Shown piece after piece: positions 46,001-54,654 of a stretch of DNA of 64,000 nucleotides. Source of the stretch: Alphaproteobacteria bacterium 40-19 (GTDB taxonomy: Bacteria > Pseudomonadota > Alphaproteobacteria > Holosporales > Holosporaceae). The stretch is from assembly GCA_001898075.1 (NCBI GenBank), contig MKSD01000001.1, positions 923,817 through 987,816 on the forward strand. The letters are read 5' to 3'. The notes beneath the pieces are model-generated. The model worked only from the letters and a program-made list of their open reading frames with translations, had not been told where the DNA came from and made no database searches. Position 1 is the stretch's first letter; the number at the start of each line of letters is the position of its first letter. A program made the translations under genes and the position numbers.

Positions 46001-46330
46001 GACGGAGATGTTTTTGCCCATACTTTTCGTCATTTAGGTTTGGGTCCTTTAATTGGGAAGCGTACTTGGGGTGGCGTTGTGGGAATCATGCCCCGATATG
46101 ATTTAGTGGACGGTAGTTACACCAGTCAACCCGAATTTTCGTTCTGGTTTGATGAAGTGGGTTGGGGATTAGAAAATCATGGGGCAGAACCAGATATTTC
46201 GGTGGATATTACACCTGCCGATTATGAAAAAGGTATAGACCCTCAATTGGATCGTGCTATTGCAGAAGGGTTGATCCGAGTGCAGGAGAATGAGATGAGG
46301 AAGCAAAAGTTGTACCCAGTGCTTTTGTAA
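43019..46330 (+). CDS. Tricorn protease homologue (S41 family)
   Basis: Large cytosolic protease of 1103 aa. Beta-propeller repeats occupy about residues 30-560 (start GYFRYPSVWKDQVSF), an acidic Q/S/E-rich linker lies near 560-600, then a core domain, a PDZ-like region and the S41 catalytic domain. The four residues known from Thermoplasma tricorn are all aligned: S775 and H776 in GTSHAY, nucleophile S994 in HTGSDGD and E1052 in GLENHGAEPD, with the same 58-residue gap from the nucleophile to the glutamate. It was probably gained by transfer. The start at 43019 is uncertain; a GTG near 43097 is an alternative. Confidence 0.9.
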   Translation: MIKFLLNCWEKILYTGKSIACLQRLLVEQKGYFRYPSVWKDQVSFIWNQSVWLTDVHGGKPQRVSVQDPDLCDALLGETGIVFLSKGKIYFAPTHEAKERLVSGVCENTRLIGWNDDSCTQVVVSSSHQHPFTVSALYTVCLQTGQVNKLPLGSRGTFACWDSHHKTCVIQRDGYGYGSWQKYKGGMAGHLWIDRQGTGDFQPLDLGPFNQVCPYIFQDRIYFLSDKQGFGQICSCDFSGGNLQCHTQHQAFYPMNLRGSGHQLVYTTGGNIHLFDLLQKTDKILAVPVLVQNTQEARQTYCASKFLSEYDLSAKGDWLFVVSRGRLFFLSPSKGPVYQKGQRDGMRYRLPCFIDQQRCAVVADNGLHDALHIYSLKEGCQPVSEYDEKNFKGLDKGWGYLTSLRAHSKKKDILLATNHRHELLKIDLSTQTLTIMDVSACGPVAGYDWSGCGRFVAYGLADNSHAGRILIYDLETEEKHVVAGQNFVNQSPVFSACGKYLYFLSSRDFKADYGPLHFDLHFDPAARPFVLTLQKDIPTPFLKPFEKYLSQDSSEGLPQENQDSSLETKSESEKDQNASVPQSDAQTSDTKHAKATVIDFQDIEARLQAFPLEPRDYQGVWALDDSVMYTVEEEKGHQALYCYSFEKMQEELILSKITPKSLTFSEDRKLMAYCTDRKLRVVKAGVKPDDQPDPSFHKGGWVDLSRIVLNVCPAKEWPQMFAQAWRLQRDLFWKELPKEDWDRVYKRYAPLISLLSTPQELRSLIWEMHGELGTSHAYVYTDRSGITGASLGAELSYCSQYQGYEVKKIWKGDNWHPHPLKRPDLNVQEGAYIWALGGQPLSLENSPEILLKNQEGRAIPMTFSQGPDGAQKTVLVFPTTVSEERKWRYRQWVNQNTQYVHQKSEGRLGYVHIPDMGTFGLECFMRTYLQEFDRDGLIIDVRFNGGGNVSSVIFRYLTQKRVGYDKTRWHGVVEYPLQAPQGPMVALINGHTGSDGDVFAHTFRHLGLGPLIGKRTWGGVVGIMPRYDLVDGSYTSQPEFSFWFDEVGWGLENHGAEPDISVDITPADYEKGIDPQLDRAIAEGLIRVQENEMRKQKLYPVLL

Positions 46331-46544
46331 TAAAAAAATTATTTCTCACTGGATAGTTGCCCAGCTTCTTTTAACAGATGTTGAAGAAGTTGGGATCGGA
46401 TCCTAAAAATCTTTTACTTAGACGTTTAAAATATTCTTTTTTGAAGAGTTTAGATTTCTGTCTGTTAAAAAGCAGAGATTTACCCTTTTTTTTCATTTTT
46501 TTTTTCAGTAACCTAGACAAGAACGATTTTATTTAAAAATTATT

Positions 46545-47264
46545 TTGAGTTCTGGTTTACATGTAGCCATCGTGATGGACGGCAATGGGCGTTGGGCCGA
46601 AAATCGCGGTAAAAACCGTATTATCGGACATATTAAGGGGGCGGATGCTTTGCGTCCAGTGGTTGAGAATTGTCCCCGTCTTGGGATTGGTTACCTGACA
46701 GTGTATGCATTTTCTTCGGAAAATTGGAAAAGGCCTCCCTCAGAAGTCTGTCAATTGATGGGGTTGTTTGAAGAATACATTTTAAAAGAAACACATCGTT
46801 TGAATAAAATGGGAGTCAAGCTTCGTTTTATTGGAAATCGTCATATGCTGCCAAATTCTTTGCAAAAAGTGATTGCTTGGGCAGAAAAAATGACCGAATC
46901 TAATACAGTTTTAGGTATGCAAGTGGCTTTGAATTATGGGGCGAGGGACGAAATTGTCAATGCGGCTCGTAAGCTGGTATGTTGGGTTGCTGACAATCAG
47001 ATCACGGAAGAAGATATTACCTGTGAACGCTTTGCCAGCGCTCTGGAAACCACACCTTGGCCTGACCCAGATCTTTTTATCCGAACGGGTGGTGAAAAGC
47101 GCCTAAGCAATTATTTATTGTGGCAGCTGAGTTATACGGAACTTATTTTTTTGGATATTTATTGGCCTGATTTTACTGTCCAGGATCTAGAGCGGGCTAT
47201 AGAAACCTACTACGAACGAGAGCGTCGCTTTGGGGGTATGACCTGCTTGGCGTCCTCAGCTTGA
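46545..47264 (+). CDS. uppS: Isoprenyl (undecaprenyl) diphosphate synthase
   Basis: Cis-prenyltransferase that makes undecaprenyl diphosphate for cell-wall synthesis, 239 aa. HVAIVMDGNGRWA with catalytic D12, the FSSENWKRP segment, and the late RTGGEKRLSNYLLWQ and DIYWPDF motifs are intact. It starts at a TTG at 46545, as no ATG fits ahead of the first motif. In relatives frr, cdsA, dxr and rseP accompany it. Here only rseP follows. Confidence 0.95.
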   Translation: MSSGLHVAIVMDGNGRWAENRGKNRIIGHIKGADALRPVVENCPRLGIGYLTVYAFSSENWKRPPSEVCQLMGLFEEYILKETHRLNKMGVKLRFIGNRHMLPNSLQKVIAWAEKMTESNTVLGMQVALNYGARDEIVNAARKLVCWVADNQITEEDITCERFASALETTPWPDPDLFIRTGGEKRLSNYLLWQLSYTELIFLDIYWPDFTVQDLERAIETYYERERRFGGMTCLASSA

Positions 47265-47359
47265 ATTTGTTTAGATTTTGGGGGCATATTGTTTTCAATT
47301 GATTTTTTAAATGCTTGTGTTACAATGCCCCACAGGAGTTATAGGCGATAGGGACGTCT

Positions 47360-48427
47360 TTGATTACAACTATTATTGCTTTTGTCTTGGCTCTGGCACC
47401 TTTAGTCTTTTTTCACGAATTTGGTCATTACTGGGTGGCCAAACGTTGTGGGGTCGCGATTGAAAGTTTTTCTATTGGGTTTGGCCCTACCCTTTTGCAG
47501 TGGAAGGATTCCGCTGGGACGTGCTGGAAGATTTGTGCTTTTTGGCTGGGTGGCTATGTCAAGATGAAAGGGGATAGCCAAGAAGGTGGTTTTCACCCAG
47601 GAGATTCTGGGCCCGCAGCTCATTCCAGGGTCTTAGACTGCTTTCAAGACAAAACACCTTTTCAGAAAATTCTTATTGCTTTGGCAGGGCCGGTGGCCAA
47701 TTTTATTGTGGCGGCAGCTTTATTTTTTGCGGTTTTTTCTTTTGCAGGAAAGCCTGATATGCCCGCGGTAGTGGGGAAGGTCACCCGGGAAACACCTGCA
47801 GGAAAATATCTGCGATTTCAAGATAAAATCTTGTCTGTGCAAGGTAAGGAAGTCAAAAATTTCCAGGATGTGGTCGTTGTGTTGGGGGAAACTTCTGCTT
47901 CAGAACCTTTAAATTTTGTTATAGAGCGGGATCATACACCATTGAAAGTGACAATGCCTATTTTGTCTGCCGATGCCACTGGTGTTTGGAAAGGAAAGTT
48001 GGGATTGATGCCGGATACAGAAGGGATGAGTTGGCAGAAGATGTCTATTTCGCAAGCTTTTCATGAAGCTACAGAAGTTTTGTGGCGTTCAATTATCGCG
48101 CCTTTTCAATTACTAAAAATGGGTCAATGGCGCAGTATGGGAGGCCCCTTGGGTATTGCTCATCAAGCAGGGACTATATTTGCTCAAGGCTTGCCTGCCT
48201 TTTTGTTGTTTATGGCAGGACTTTCCGTAGGACTAGGGGCCATCAATCTATTCCCATTACCCATTTTTGACGGTGGTAATGTGGTGATTTCTTTGATTGA
48301 ATGGGTTCGTGGCAAAGCTTTATCAGATAAGGTCCAGGAATGGATTGCTCGAATCTCTCTGGGGCTTTTAGCCTTGGCCTTTATCTCGTTATCTTGGAAT
48401 GATTTGTCAAAAATTATGAAATGGTAA
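47360..48427 (+). CDS. rseP: RseP-type site-2 membrane metalloprotease
   Basis: Intramembrane zinc protease that cuts transmembrane regulators and signal peptides, 355 aa. The zinc motif HEFGH (H19, H23) lies in the first membrane segment, a single PDZ domain lies at about 120-200 (GKVTRETPAG start), and the second zinc site is in NLFPLPIFDGGNV. It starts at a TTG at 47360. E. coli RseP has two PDZ domains; one is typical in Alphaproteobacteria. It lies 95 bases after uppS. Confidence 0.93.
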   Translation: MITTIIAFVLALAPLVFFHEFGHYWVAKRCGVAIESFSIGFGPTLLQWKDSAGTCWKICAFWLGGYVKMKGDSQEGGFHPGDSGPAAHSRVLDCFQDKTPFQKILIALAGPVANFIVAAALFFAVFSFAGKPDMPAVVGKVTRETPAGKYLRFQDKILSVQGKEVKNFQDVVVVLGETSASEPLNFVIERDHTPLKVTMPILSADATGVWKGKLGLMPDTEGMSWQKMSISQAFHEATEVLWRSIIAPFQLLKMGQWRSMGGPLGIAHQAGTIFAQGLPAFLLFMAGLSVGLGAINLFPLPIFDGGNVVISLIEWVRGKALSDKVQEWIARISLGLLALAFISLSWNDLSKIMKW

Positions 48428-48522
48428 TGTTTTTAAAAGAAAAAGAGGGTTAATTTTATATTTTTATTGCTTGGTGGAATAAAATGAAGTAAGCTATACA
48501 TGACCCTTTTTTTTCTTTTATC

Positions 48523-50592
48523 ATGCAAAAAAAGAATATTTTTTCTGGTTTTTTTCTAGATATTTTCTTGGAGTGTTTCTTAGGGTTATTTTTCACTTTT
48601 TTTTTCTTTTTGCTCAGCCCAAATTTAGCAGCCAAACTTTGCCCTAAAAGTTCAAAAGATTCCTCTTTTCAAGGCTTACTGCAACGAGCTTCATTAAAAA
48701 ATTCTTTTCAAAAGACTTGGCGTAAAGAACAACTCACCTTTGAAAAGAACCTCTTTTTAGATCAGAGTGCTGTGTCCACAGAGCAGATCATTTCTTTCTT
48801 TTCTTCTCATCCACCTTTAAGTTATCAAGGTTGGGTTTTGTTCCATGGTGCTTTAAAGAAAAAGGGCATTTCTTTGAAAGTATGTCAAAAAAATTTCCAG
48901 ACTTTTTGGATTATGGATGACAAATTGTCGATAAAAGAGCTTACAGATCTGTCCCAGCGTTTCAAGGGTCTGTTATCTGCTTCCGATCACAGTCATCGCC
49001 TCCACTATCAGTTGTGGCAGGCGAGCCCAGAAACTTCGTTAAAGCCGCTTTTAAATTTTATTCAGAGCTTTGGTGCGCAACTTGTTAAAAAAGATGAACT
49101 TGCTCTTATTGCTCAGCTGTTGGAAAAAGAAAATGCGAAAAACTTAGATTCTGCTGGGCAGTTTACTTTATATAAAAAAAAGCATTCTATTTTATTAGAT
49201 TATGCATTATGTCGTTTCTACCTTAGGAAAGGGATGCTTAATCAAGCTTTTGAGCAATGGAAGCGTCATAAGTGTGATTTTGTGGCTGCTTATCCTGTTC
49301 CCGCACCTAAAGTTTTGCAAGATATCGTGCAACAACAAGCCATAGAATTTCCTGTGATACTGGCCCGGGAGTTTTTGCAGGCTGGGAATGAGGTAGAAAA
49401 AGTGCAGAACTTTGAAGCAGCCGAGCCTTTCTATGATAAAGCTCAGCGTGTGCTGGAAAGCACTTTGGAAAGTGGCTTTGGATCTGCTGAACAGCTTTGG
49501 TTGGCTGGTTTTGTCCAGATGCACAAAAAAAACTGGAAAAAAGCTTTGAATTGCTTTGAACGTTTGGTAAACATATCGCAGGCAGAAGGAGAGGGGGCAT
49601 TTTCTTGTCCTAAAGATAGAGCAATTTGGAAGCGTATTTCAAAATTTTCTTGCCAACGCTATGAATCTAGGGCTGCTTTTTGGGCAGGAATTTGTTGTGA
49701 CAAAATGGGGTCTTCTCAAAGAGCTACTGCTTATTTTGGTCAAGCTTCTTGTTATCCGTTTTTTTTCTATGGACAGATGGCGTTGGTTTATTTAAAAAAG
49801 CCTGTGACCATGTCTTTTATGGTTTCCAAAGAACTGCCTTTATCAGCCTATCAGGATGAAAAAGTATTGTGGGGGGTGAGAGCTCTGCAGGAAGCGGGTC
49901 GTAATAAGCAGATGGCCAAGTCTTGGCTTATTGCTTCTGACCTGATTAATATATTGAAAACTCCTTCAGAAATATGGTCTTTTTTGCAGATTCTTTCCAA
50001 ATGGATTCCTGATATGGCAACGTTTTTTGCCAAAAAATTTAGCAGCTGGCGTCATGCTACATTTTACAAAGCATTTCCTATTCGCTCTTTGGCTGTTCCT
50101 TTCCAAGATCCGGCATTGGTTTGGGCCATTACGTTAAACGAAACTTCTTTTAATCCTACGGTGGTGAGTTATAAAGGTGCGTTAGGTGTTATGCAGGTTA
50201 TGCCTAGTGATGTTAAAAAATATGCCAAATTAGCTGGCTTATCTGAGGTTGATCATCTTAAAAAAATGCAAAATTTTGACTATGGTATGCGGGTTGGCGT
50301 TGAAGAATTAAAAGAAAAATTACAGATTTGTCGAAATTTTTACCCTCTTTGTATTGTTGCTTATAACGCAGGAGCTCGCCGTGCTTATGAGTGGTTAGAA
50401 AAACTTGCTTGGTGTAAAAAAGAAGATCTTTTGGAAACCTTAATGTGGATTGAACATATTCCTTTTTCAGAAAGTCGAGCTTATGTCCTTAATACATTGT
50501 CCAATTATTTTGTATATCGCTGGCTGTTAAAAAAGCCTGTGGGATGGAGAGAAGCACGATCTTTACTGCAAATGCGCCGTTTAAAGCCTTAA
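48523..50592 (+). CDS. slt: Soluble lytic murein transglycosylase (Slt70-like)
   Basis: Periplasmic enzyme that cleaves peptidoglycan with 1,6-anhydro product formation, 689 aa. A membrane-spanning signal lies at about 8-38. The middle is a long helical, superhelix-like domain (about 130-500). The catalytic domain has WAITLNETSFNP with E540; the residue after it is T where most enzymes have S. GALGVMQVMP and YNAGARRAYEWL complete the domain. A hairpin terminator follows directly. Confidence 0.9.
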   Translation: MQKKNIFSGFFLDIFLECFLGLFFTFFFFLLSPNLAAKLCPKSSKDSSFQGLLQRASLKNSFQKTWRKEQLTFEKNLFLDQSAVSTEQIISFFSSHPPLSYQGWVLFHGALKKKGISLKVCQKNFQTFWIMDDKLSIKELTDLSQRFKGLLSASDHSHRLHYQLWQASPETSLKPLLNFIQSFGAQLVKKDELALIAQLLEKENAKNLDSAGQFTLYKKKHSILLDYALCRFYLRKGMLNQAFEQWKRHKCDFVAAYPVPAPKVLQDIVQQQAIEFPVILAREFLQAGNEVEKVQNFEAAEPFYDKAQRVLESTLESGFGSAEQLWLAGFVQMHKKNWKKALNCFERLVNISQAEGEGAFSCPKDRAIWKRISKFSCQRYESRAAFWAGICCDKMGSSQRATAYFGQASCYPFFFYGQMALVYLKKPVTMSFMVSKELPLSAYQDEKVLWGVRALQEAGRNKQMAKSWLIASDLINILKTPSEIWSFLQILSKWIPDMATFFAKKFSSWRHATFYKAFPIRSLAVPFQDPALVWAITLNETSFNPTVVSYKGALGVMQVMPSDVKKYAKLAGLSEVDHLKKMQNFDYGMRVGVEELKEKLQICRNFYPLCIVAYNAGARRAYEWLEKLAWCKKEDLLETLMWIEHIPFSESRAYVLNTLSNYFVYRWLLKKPVGWREARSLLQMRRLKP

Positions 50593-50606
50593 AGTTTCTG
50601 TTCTTT

Positions 50607-50634
50607 AAAAAAGCCGTTTTTAAGCGGCTTTTTT
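50607..50634 (+). terminator. Terminator after slt
   Basis: AAAAAAGCCG and CGGCTTTTTT form a 10-bp stem with an 8-base loop, 14 bases after the slt stop and directly followed by more T residues. Confidence 0.88.
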
Positions 50635-50696
50635 ATTTGATTGGGTGGTGGATCCTGAGATCTTTCAACAATTTTAAGAACCAAAATGGAAAATTT

Positions 50697-51254
50697 TTAT
50701 TTCTTTGTTTTTTTTCCTATTCCTTTGGTCTTACCTATTTTAGTATCCTTGACAGCTTGTTCTTCAGATATTTTTTTAGAACGAGGTGTCTGTGTTAAAG
50801 TTTCAGAAACTTTTTCTTCTGGGGTAGAAACTTCAGCTTCCATACTCATTTTTTCCTTTTCAATTTCGGGTGCCTGTTCTAATTCAATTTTTTCTTTTTT
50901 ATCTAAATTTTTTAAATCTTTTTTAATTTGAATTTGATTGTTTTTCTTAGTTTCTTTGAAAATTTGCTTTGTTTTATTGGATGGGGTAGAATCTTCTTCA
51001 TCGTCAGAAGGCAAGTGGTACCGCAAGCTTTTTTCCTGTTTTGCAGGAGCATTTCCACTGATTTGCCCAGTTGATTCAATGTCCATTTGTTCTGGTTCTT
51101 TTTTATTCAGTAAAACCGGGTTATTTTCAGGTTGAACCGTTTTACCAATAGGATCGATTTTCACTTTTTTACGGGCAACTGGATCTATTCCCTGATCCGC
51201 TTGAACAGTATTAATGCTCAACAATATTGTCAATAAAATAAATATATTTTTCAT
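50697..51254 (-). CDS. Secreted charged low-complexity protein, unknown
   Basis: A 185-residue protein with a signal peptide (IFILLTILLSINTVQA). The mature part is rich in K, E, Q, S and T, has a short acidic DDEEDS patch, and ends in a GKTKGIGKKTKK basic tail. It is predicted to be mostly disordered or coiled. No family is recognised. It is a single gene, a candidate periplasmic or secreted factor by signal peptide only. Confidence 0.65.
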   Translation of the reverse strand: MKNIFILLTILLSINTVQADQGIDPVARKKVKIDPIGKTVQPENNPVLLNKKEPEQMDIESTGQISGNAPAKQEKSLRYHLPSDDEEDSTPSNKTKQIFKETKKNNQIQIKKDLKNLDKKEKIELEQAPEIEKEKMSMEAEVSTPEEKVSETLTQTPRSKKISEEQAVKDTKIGKTKGIGKKTKK

Positions 51255-51432
51255 TATTTTTTACTTTTTTAAAAAAACATAATACAAATTTAACAAAAAA
51301 CGTTTAAATAAAATTAATATTTAATTTTATTATTTTAAATAATTTTTTCTTAAGGTCTAAGAGGTTTTTTGCCCTCTTTCCACAGACCAGTGCCTTCTTT
51401 ATACTGAAAGAGTTTGACGACAGTTTTTTGAA

Positions 51433-53778
51433 ATGAAAATATTATGGTCTTGGTTGGGCGAACTTTTAAGTGCTTCTTGTACGCCTCAAGAAGCGGCAGG
51501 TGCTCTTACAGAAAGTGGCACAGAAACCGTTGTTTTGCCTGCTTTTTCTTGGGCTCAGGATCTGGCAGTGGCTTATGTTCAAGACTGCCAACCTCATCCA
51601 TCTTCAGACCACCTTTCTTTATGTGAAGTCCTATGTCACGGTCAAAACTTTACAGTGGTGTGTGGTGCGGGCAATGTGCGTAAAGGTTTAAAAACTGTTT
51701 TGATTCGCCCGGGTCAAAGATTGCCTGGATCCAGTGGACCTTTGACTCCGGCAGTGATCCGAGGCGTGGCCAGCCAAGGGATGCTGTGTTCTGCCACTGA
51801 GCTGGGTGTGGAAGATCTGTTTGGGGATAATGGCGGTATTTTAGAAGTCGACGATTCAGTAGAAGTATCAACGCCTTTTTCAGCACTTTTACCGAAAGAC
51901 TTTGTTTTAGAAGCTGAAATTACTCCTAACCGAGGCGACTTGTTGAGTCTTTTGGGAATAGCCCGAGAGTTAGTCGCCATGGATAAAGGAAAACTAAAAA
52001 CCTTTCCACATCTGCCTTCTATGACTTTACAGCCTTTTGAAGAATTGAGTATCCAAACCAACTTGTGTCACCAACTGTACATGGCCAAAGCGACAGGGGC
52101 TGCTAGTGTTCCAGGGTCCTCTTTGATTAAGCGACGTTTAGACGCAGTAGGACAAAAAAGTGTTTTTCCTTTGGTAGACAGGGCCAACTATTGGAGCCAC
52201 ATGTGGGGGACACCGTTTCATGTGTTTGATAGGCAAGAGCTGGTTTTGCCTTTAACCTTGACACTTTCAAAGGATAAAGAGGATTTTCAGGCCTTAGACG
52301 GGCAGACTTATTCTTTGTCCCAGGGATTGTTGGTTCTAAAAGATCAAAAAGGTATTGTGGCTTTACCCGGGGTGATGGGAGCTTTACGGGGCAGTTGTAA
52401 AAAGGATACGGATGAAATTTGGGTGGAATCTGCTGTATTTGATCCTGACGCGGTTTCTATCGCAGGACAAAAGACGCATATCCTCAGCCAATCTAGGTCG
52501 CGTTTTGAACGGGGTGTAGACCCTGCACAAACCTTACCTCAGCTGAGTCATTTCTTGAATTTTTTAAATTTACCTCATACGCTGCATCAAGCCTCTGCGC
52601 TGGGTTCAGAACCTTGCATTTCTAAACCCATCTTTTTTTCCTCTAAAGACCTTGAAAATAGTGCGGGATGTCAGATTATGGGGGCTGAAATTGAAAAGCG
52701 TCTTTCTTCTTTGGGATGCCAAGTGCACCGTGTTTCAGAAGATTCTTGGGAGGTTACACCCCCTTCTTGGCGGCATGATGTGTCTTTAGTCCAAGATCTA
52801 GTGGAAGAAGTATTGCGTTTGAAATCTTATCAGGAAGTGCCTTGTGTGTTTCAAAGAACGGCCAGTCCTTTGCAACCTTTGCCTCTGGCAGAACAACGGT
52901 TGTGGCAAGCCCGGGATTTTTTGATTGCCAAAGATTTGAAAGAAGTGAGGACTTGGTCTTTGATTTCTAAAGAAAAAGCAGCCTTGTTTTCCCAGGGCTT
53001 AGAGTGCTCTTTGGACGATTTAGCTTTGGACTATCCTCTTTCTAAAGAAATGGCCTTGTTAAGACCGTCTCTTTTTCCTGGAATATTGGGTATTGCCATG
53101 TGGCATCGGAACCAAAAAGTCCACTTTGATGGTGTCTTTGAAACGGGTGTGCGATTCACTTCCCCGTTGCCGTGTGGTCAGAAGAGTGTTGTGGCAGGTT
53201 TTGTTCCCTTAAAACGCAAAGGCGATTGGTGCGGGCAAAGTGATGTTTCTTTTTACGACATGAAAGGTTTGTTACAGGGTGTTCTGCGGTGCTGGAAAAT
53301 ATTTGATGTTACTTTTAAAGGACCTGGTCCTTCCTTTACCCATCCTGGACAGTCTGCTTTTTTACAGGTTCAAGGAGTTTCGGTGGGATTTTTGGGGCGT
53401 TTACACCCCAAATTACCCTATGAGGTAGATGGCTGGTTGTTTCAGTTAGAAGCGGAAGTTCTTTTAGAATATCAAGCCGTTGTATCTGAAATGACACGTT
53501 CAGACCTCCAGCCTGTTAAGAAAGATTTATCTTTTTTACTGCCTGCAGATAGGCAAGCGGGTCCTTTTTTGAAAGGTTTGGAAGAAGCTGGGCAACCGGA
53601 TCTGGTGGCGTGGGTATTGAAAGATGTATTTCAAGCTCCCGAAGGGCGCTCTTTGACCATTGAGTGTACTTTTCAACCTTTAGAGCAGACTTTTTCAGAT
53701 CAAGAGCTTCATAATCTTATGGATCGGTTGATTCAGTGGGCCAGCGCCCAGGGGGCTGTCCTGCGGGGGGAATGGTAG
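51433..53778 (+). CDS. pheT: Phenylalanyl-tRNA synthetase beta subunit
   Basis: The beta subunit of the (alpha-beta)2 synthetase, 781 aa, close to E. coli's 795. The N-terminal tRNA-binding EMAP-type domain (about 40-150; PHPSSDHLSLCEV) is followed by B3/B4 editing-site segments, B5, the catalytic-like domain (MALLRPSLFPGIL) and the C-terminal anticodon-like FDX-ACB domain (from about 690). pheS normally lies just upstream; here a secreted-protein gene does. It is followed after 6 bases by lptA, and co-transcription is probable. Confidence 0.95.
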   Translation: MKILWSWLGELLSASCTPQEAAGALTESGTETVVLPAFSWAQDLAVAYVQDCQPHPSSDHLSLCEVLCHGQNFTVVCGAGNVRKGLKTVLIRPGQRLPGSSGPLTPAVIRGVASQGMLCSATELGVEDLFGDNGGILEVDDSVEVSTPFSALLPKDFVLEAEITPNRGDLLSLLGIARELVAMDKGKLKTFPHLPSMTLQPFEELSIQTNLCHQLYMAKATGAASVPGSSLIKRRLDAVGQKSVFPLVDRANYWSHMWGTPFHVFDRQELVLPLTLTLSKDKEDFQALDGQTYSLSQGLLVLKDQKGIVALPGVMGALRGSCKKDTDEIWVESAVFDPDAVSIAGQKTHILSQSRSRFERGVDPAQTLPQLSHFLNFLNLPHTLHQASALGSEPCISKPIFFSSKDLENSAGCQIMGAEIEKRLSSLGCQVHRVSEDSWEVTPPSWRHDVSLVQDLVEEVLRLKSYQEVPCVFQRTASPLQPLPLAEQRLWQARDFLIAKDLKEVRTWSLISKEKAALFSQGLECSLDDLALDYPLSKEMALLRPSLFPGILGIAMWHRNQKVHFDGVFETGVRFTSPLPCGQKSVVAGFVPLKRKGDWCGQSDVSFYDMKGLLQGVLRCWKIFDVTFKGPGPSFTHPGQSAFLQVQGVSVGFLGRLHPKLPYEVDGWLFQLEAEVLLEYQAVVSEMTRSDLQPVKKDLSFLLPADRQAGPFLKGLEEAGQPDLVAWVLKDVFQAPEGRSLTIECTFQPLEQTFSDQELHNLMDRLIQWASAQGAVLRGEW

Positions 53779-53784
53779 TGAAAT

Positions 53785-54654
53785 ATGAGTGTTTGGAGTT
53801 TTTTTGTTGTCATCCTTGTTCTGTTTCAGATCAATCAGGGGTATGGTCAAAAGAATGTTTCTGAAGAGGCTATTTCCCAAAATAGCATTTCTTCAGAGGT
53901 TGTTTCTGCTCAAGAGCCCCTAGACATTACATCTGACGGTCTAGTCACTTTTCACGACAAAAGAAACGAATGTATTGCAACTGGGAATGTGCAGGTGAAA
54001 AAAGGATCTATGGTTTTAACCTGTCAAAAGTTGACGGTCCAATTTCATCAAATAGGTAAACGCCGTGCTGTTAAAAAAATGATTGCCCAAGGGCAGGTCT
54101 GTCTGTGGGGGCCTCAAGGTGTTTTAAAGTCCCAACATTTGGTTGCGGATTTGCCTGGCCGTACACTGACAGCGTTCAAGTGCTCTTCTTTGGCAAGCTC
54201 TACCTATCAGTTGATGGCCCAAGATCGCATTATGTACTATCAAGACCAGCAGCAAGCGATTGCTTGGGGGAAGGTACTTTTGGTGCACCCTAAAGGGCAG
54301 TTGACGGCACAAGTGATGAAAGCAGCTTTGTGCCAAGCATCTCAAACCTCGGAAAAAAAGGCTTCTTTTGCTCAGGGAACGCCCTTAGAGTTACAATGGG
54401 TGAAAGCATGGCAAGAAGTGAAAATCTGTCAAGGAAAAAATTGGGCTCGTTGTCAGTATGCTTTTTACCGATCTCAAGATCAAAAAGCTTGGTTACGCCA
54501 TGAAGTGCGTCTATTTTACCAAAATCACTTCAGTACTGCAGAAAAAGGGTTGGTTGATCTGAAAAAGCAACAAGGATGGGTGTGGGAAAAGACCATGTTC
54601 TTAATTTACCCCAAAAAAAATCTGTTTTCCAAAAAGAAAGGAGGGCTGTCGTGA
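53785..54654 (+). CDS. lptA: LptA-like periplasmic LPS transport protein
   Basis: Periplasmic bridge protein for lipopolysaccharide transport, 289 aa, with a signal segment (about 1-21, ending NQGYGQ). An OstA domain runs from about residue 45 to 160 (ITSDGLVTFHDKRNECIATGNV), with beta-strand repeats typical of the jellyroll. It is longer than E. coli LptA (185) because of an additional C-terminal part. Its stop overlaps the GTG start of lptB. The lptC gene that usually precedes it is absent from this spot. Confidence 0.88.
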   Translation: MSVWSFFVVILVLFQINQGYGQKNVSEEAISQNSISSEVVSAQEPLDITSDGLVTFHDKRNECIATGNVQVKKGSMVLTCQKLTVQFHQIGKRRAVKKMIAQGQVCLWGPQGVLKSQHLVADLPGRTLTAFKCSSLASSTYQLMAQDRIMYYQDQQQAIAWGKVLLVHPKGQLTAQVMKAALCQASQTSEKKASFAQGTPLELQWVKAWQEVKICQGKNWARCQYAFYRSQDQKAWLRHEVRLFYQNHFSTAEKGLVDLKKQQGWVWEKTMFLIYPKKNLFSKKKGGLS

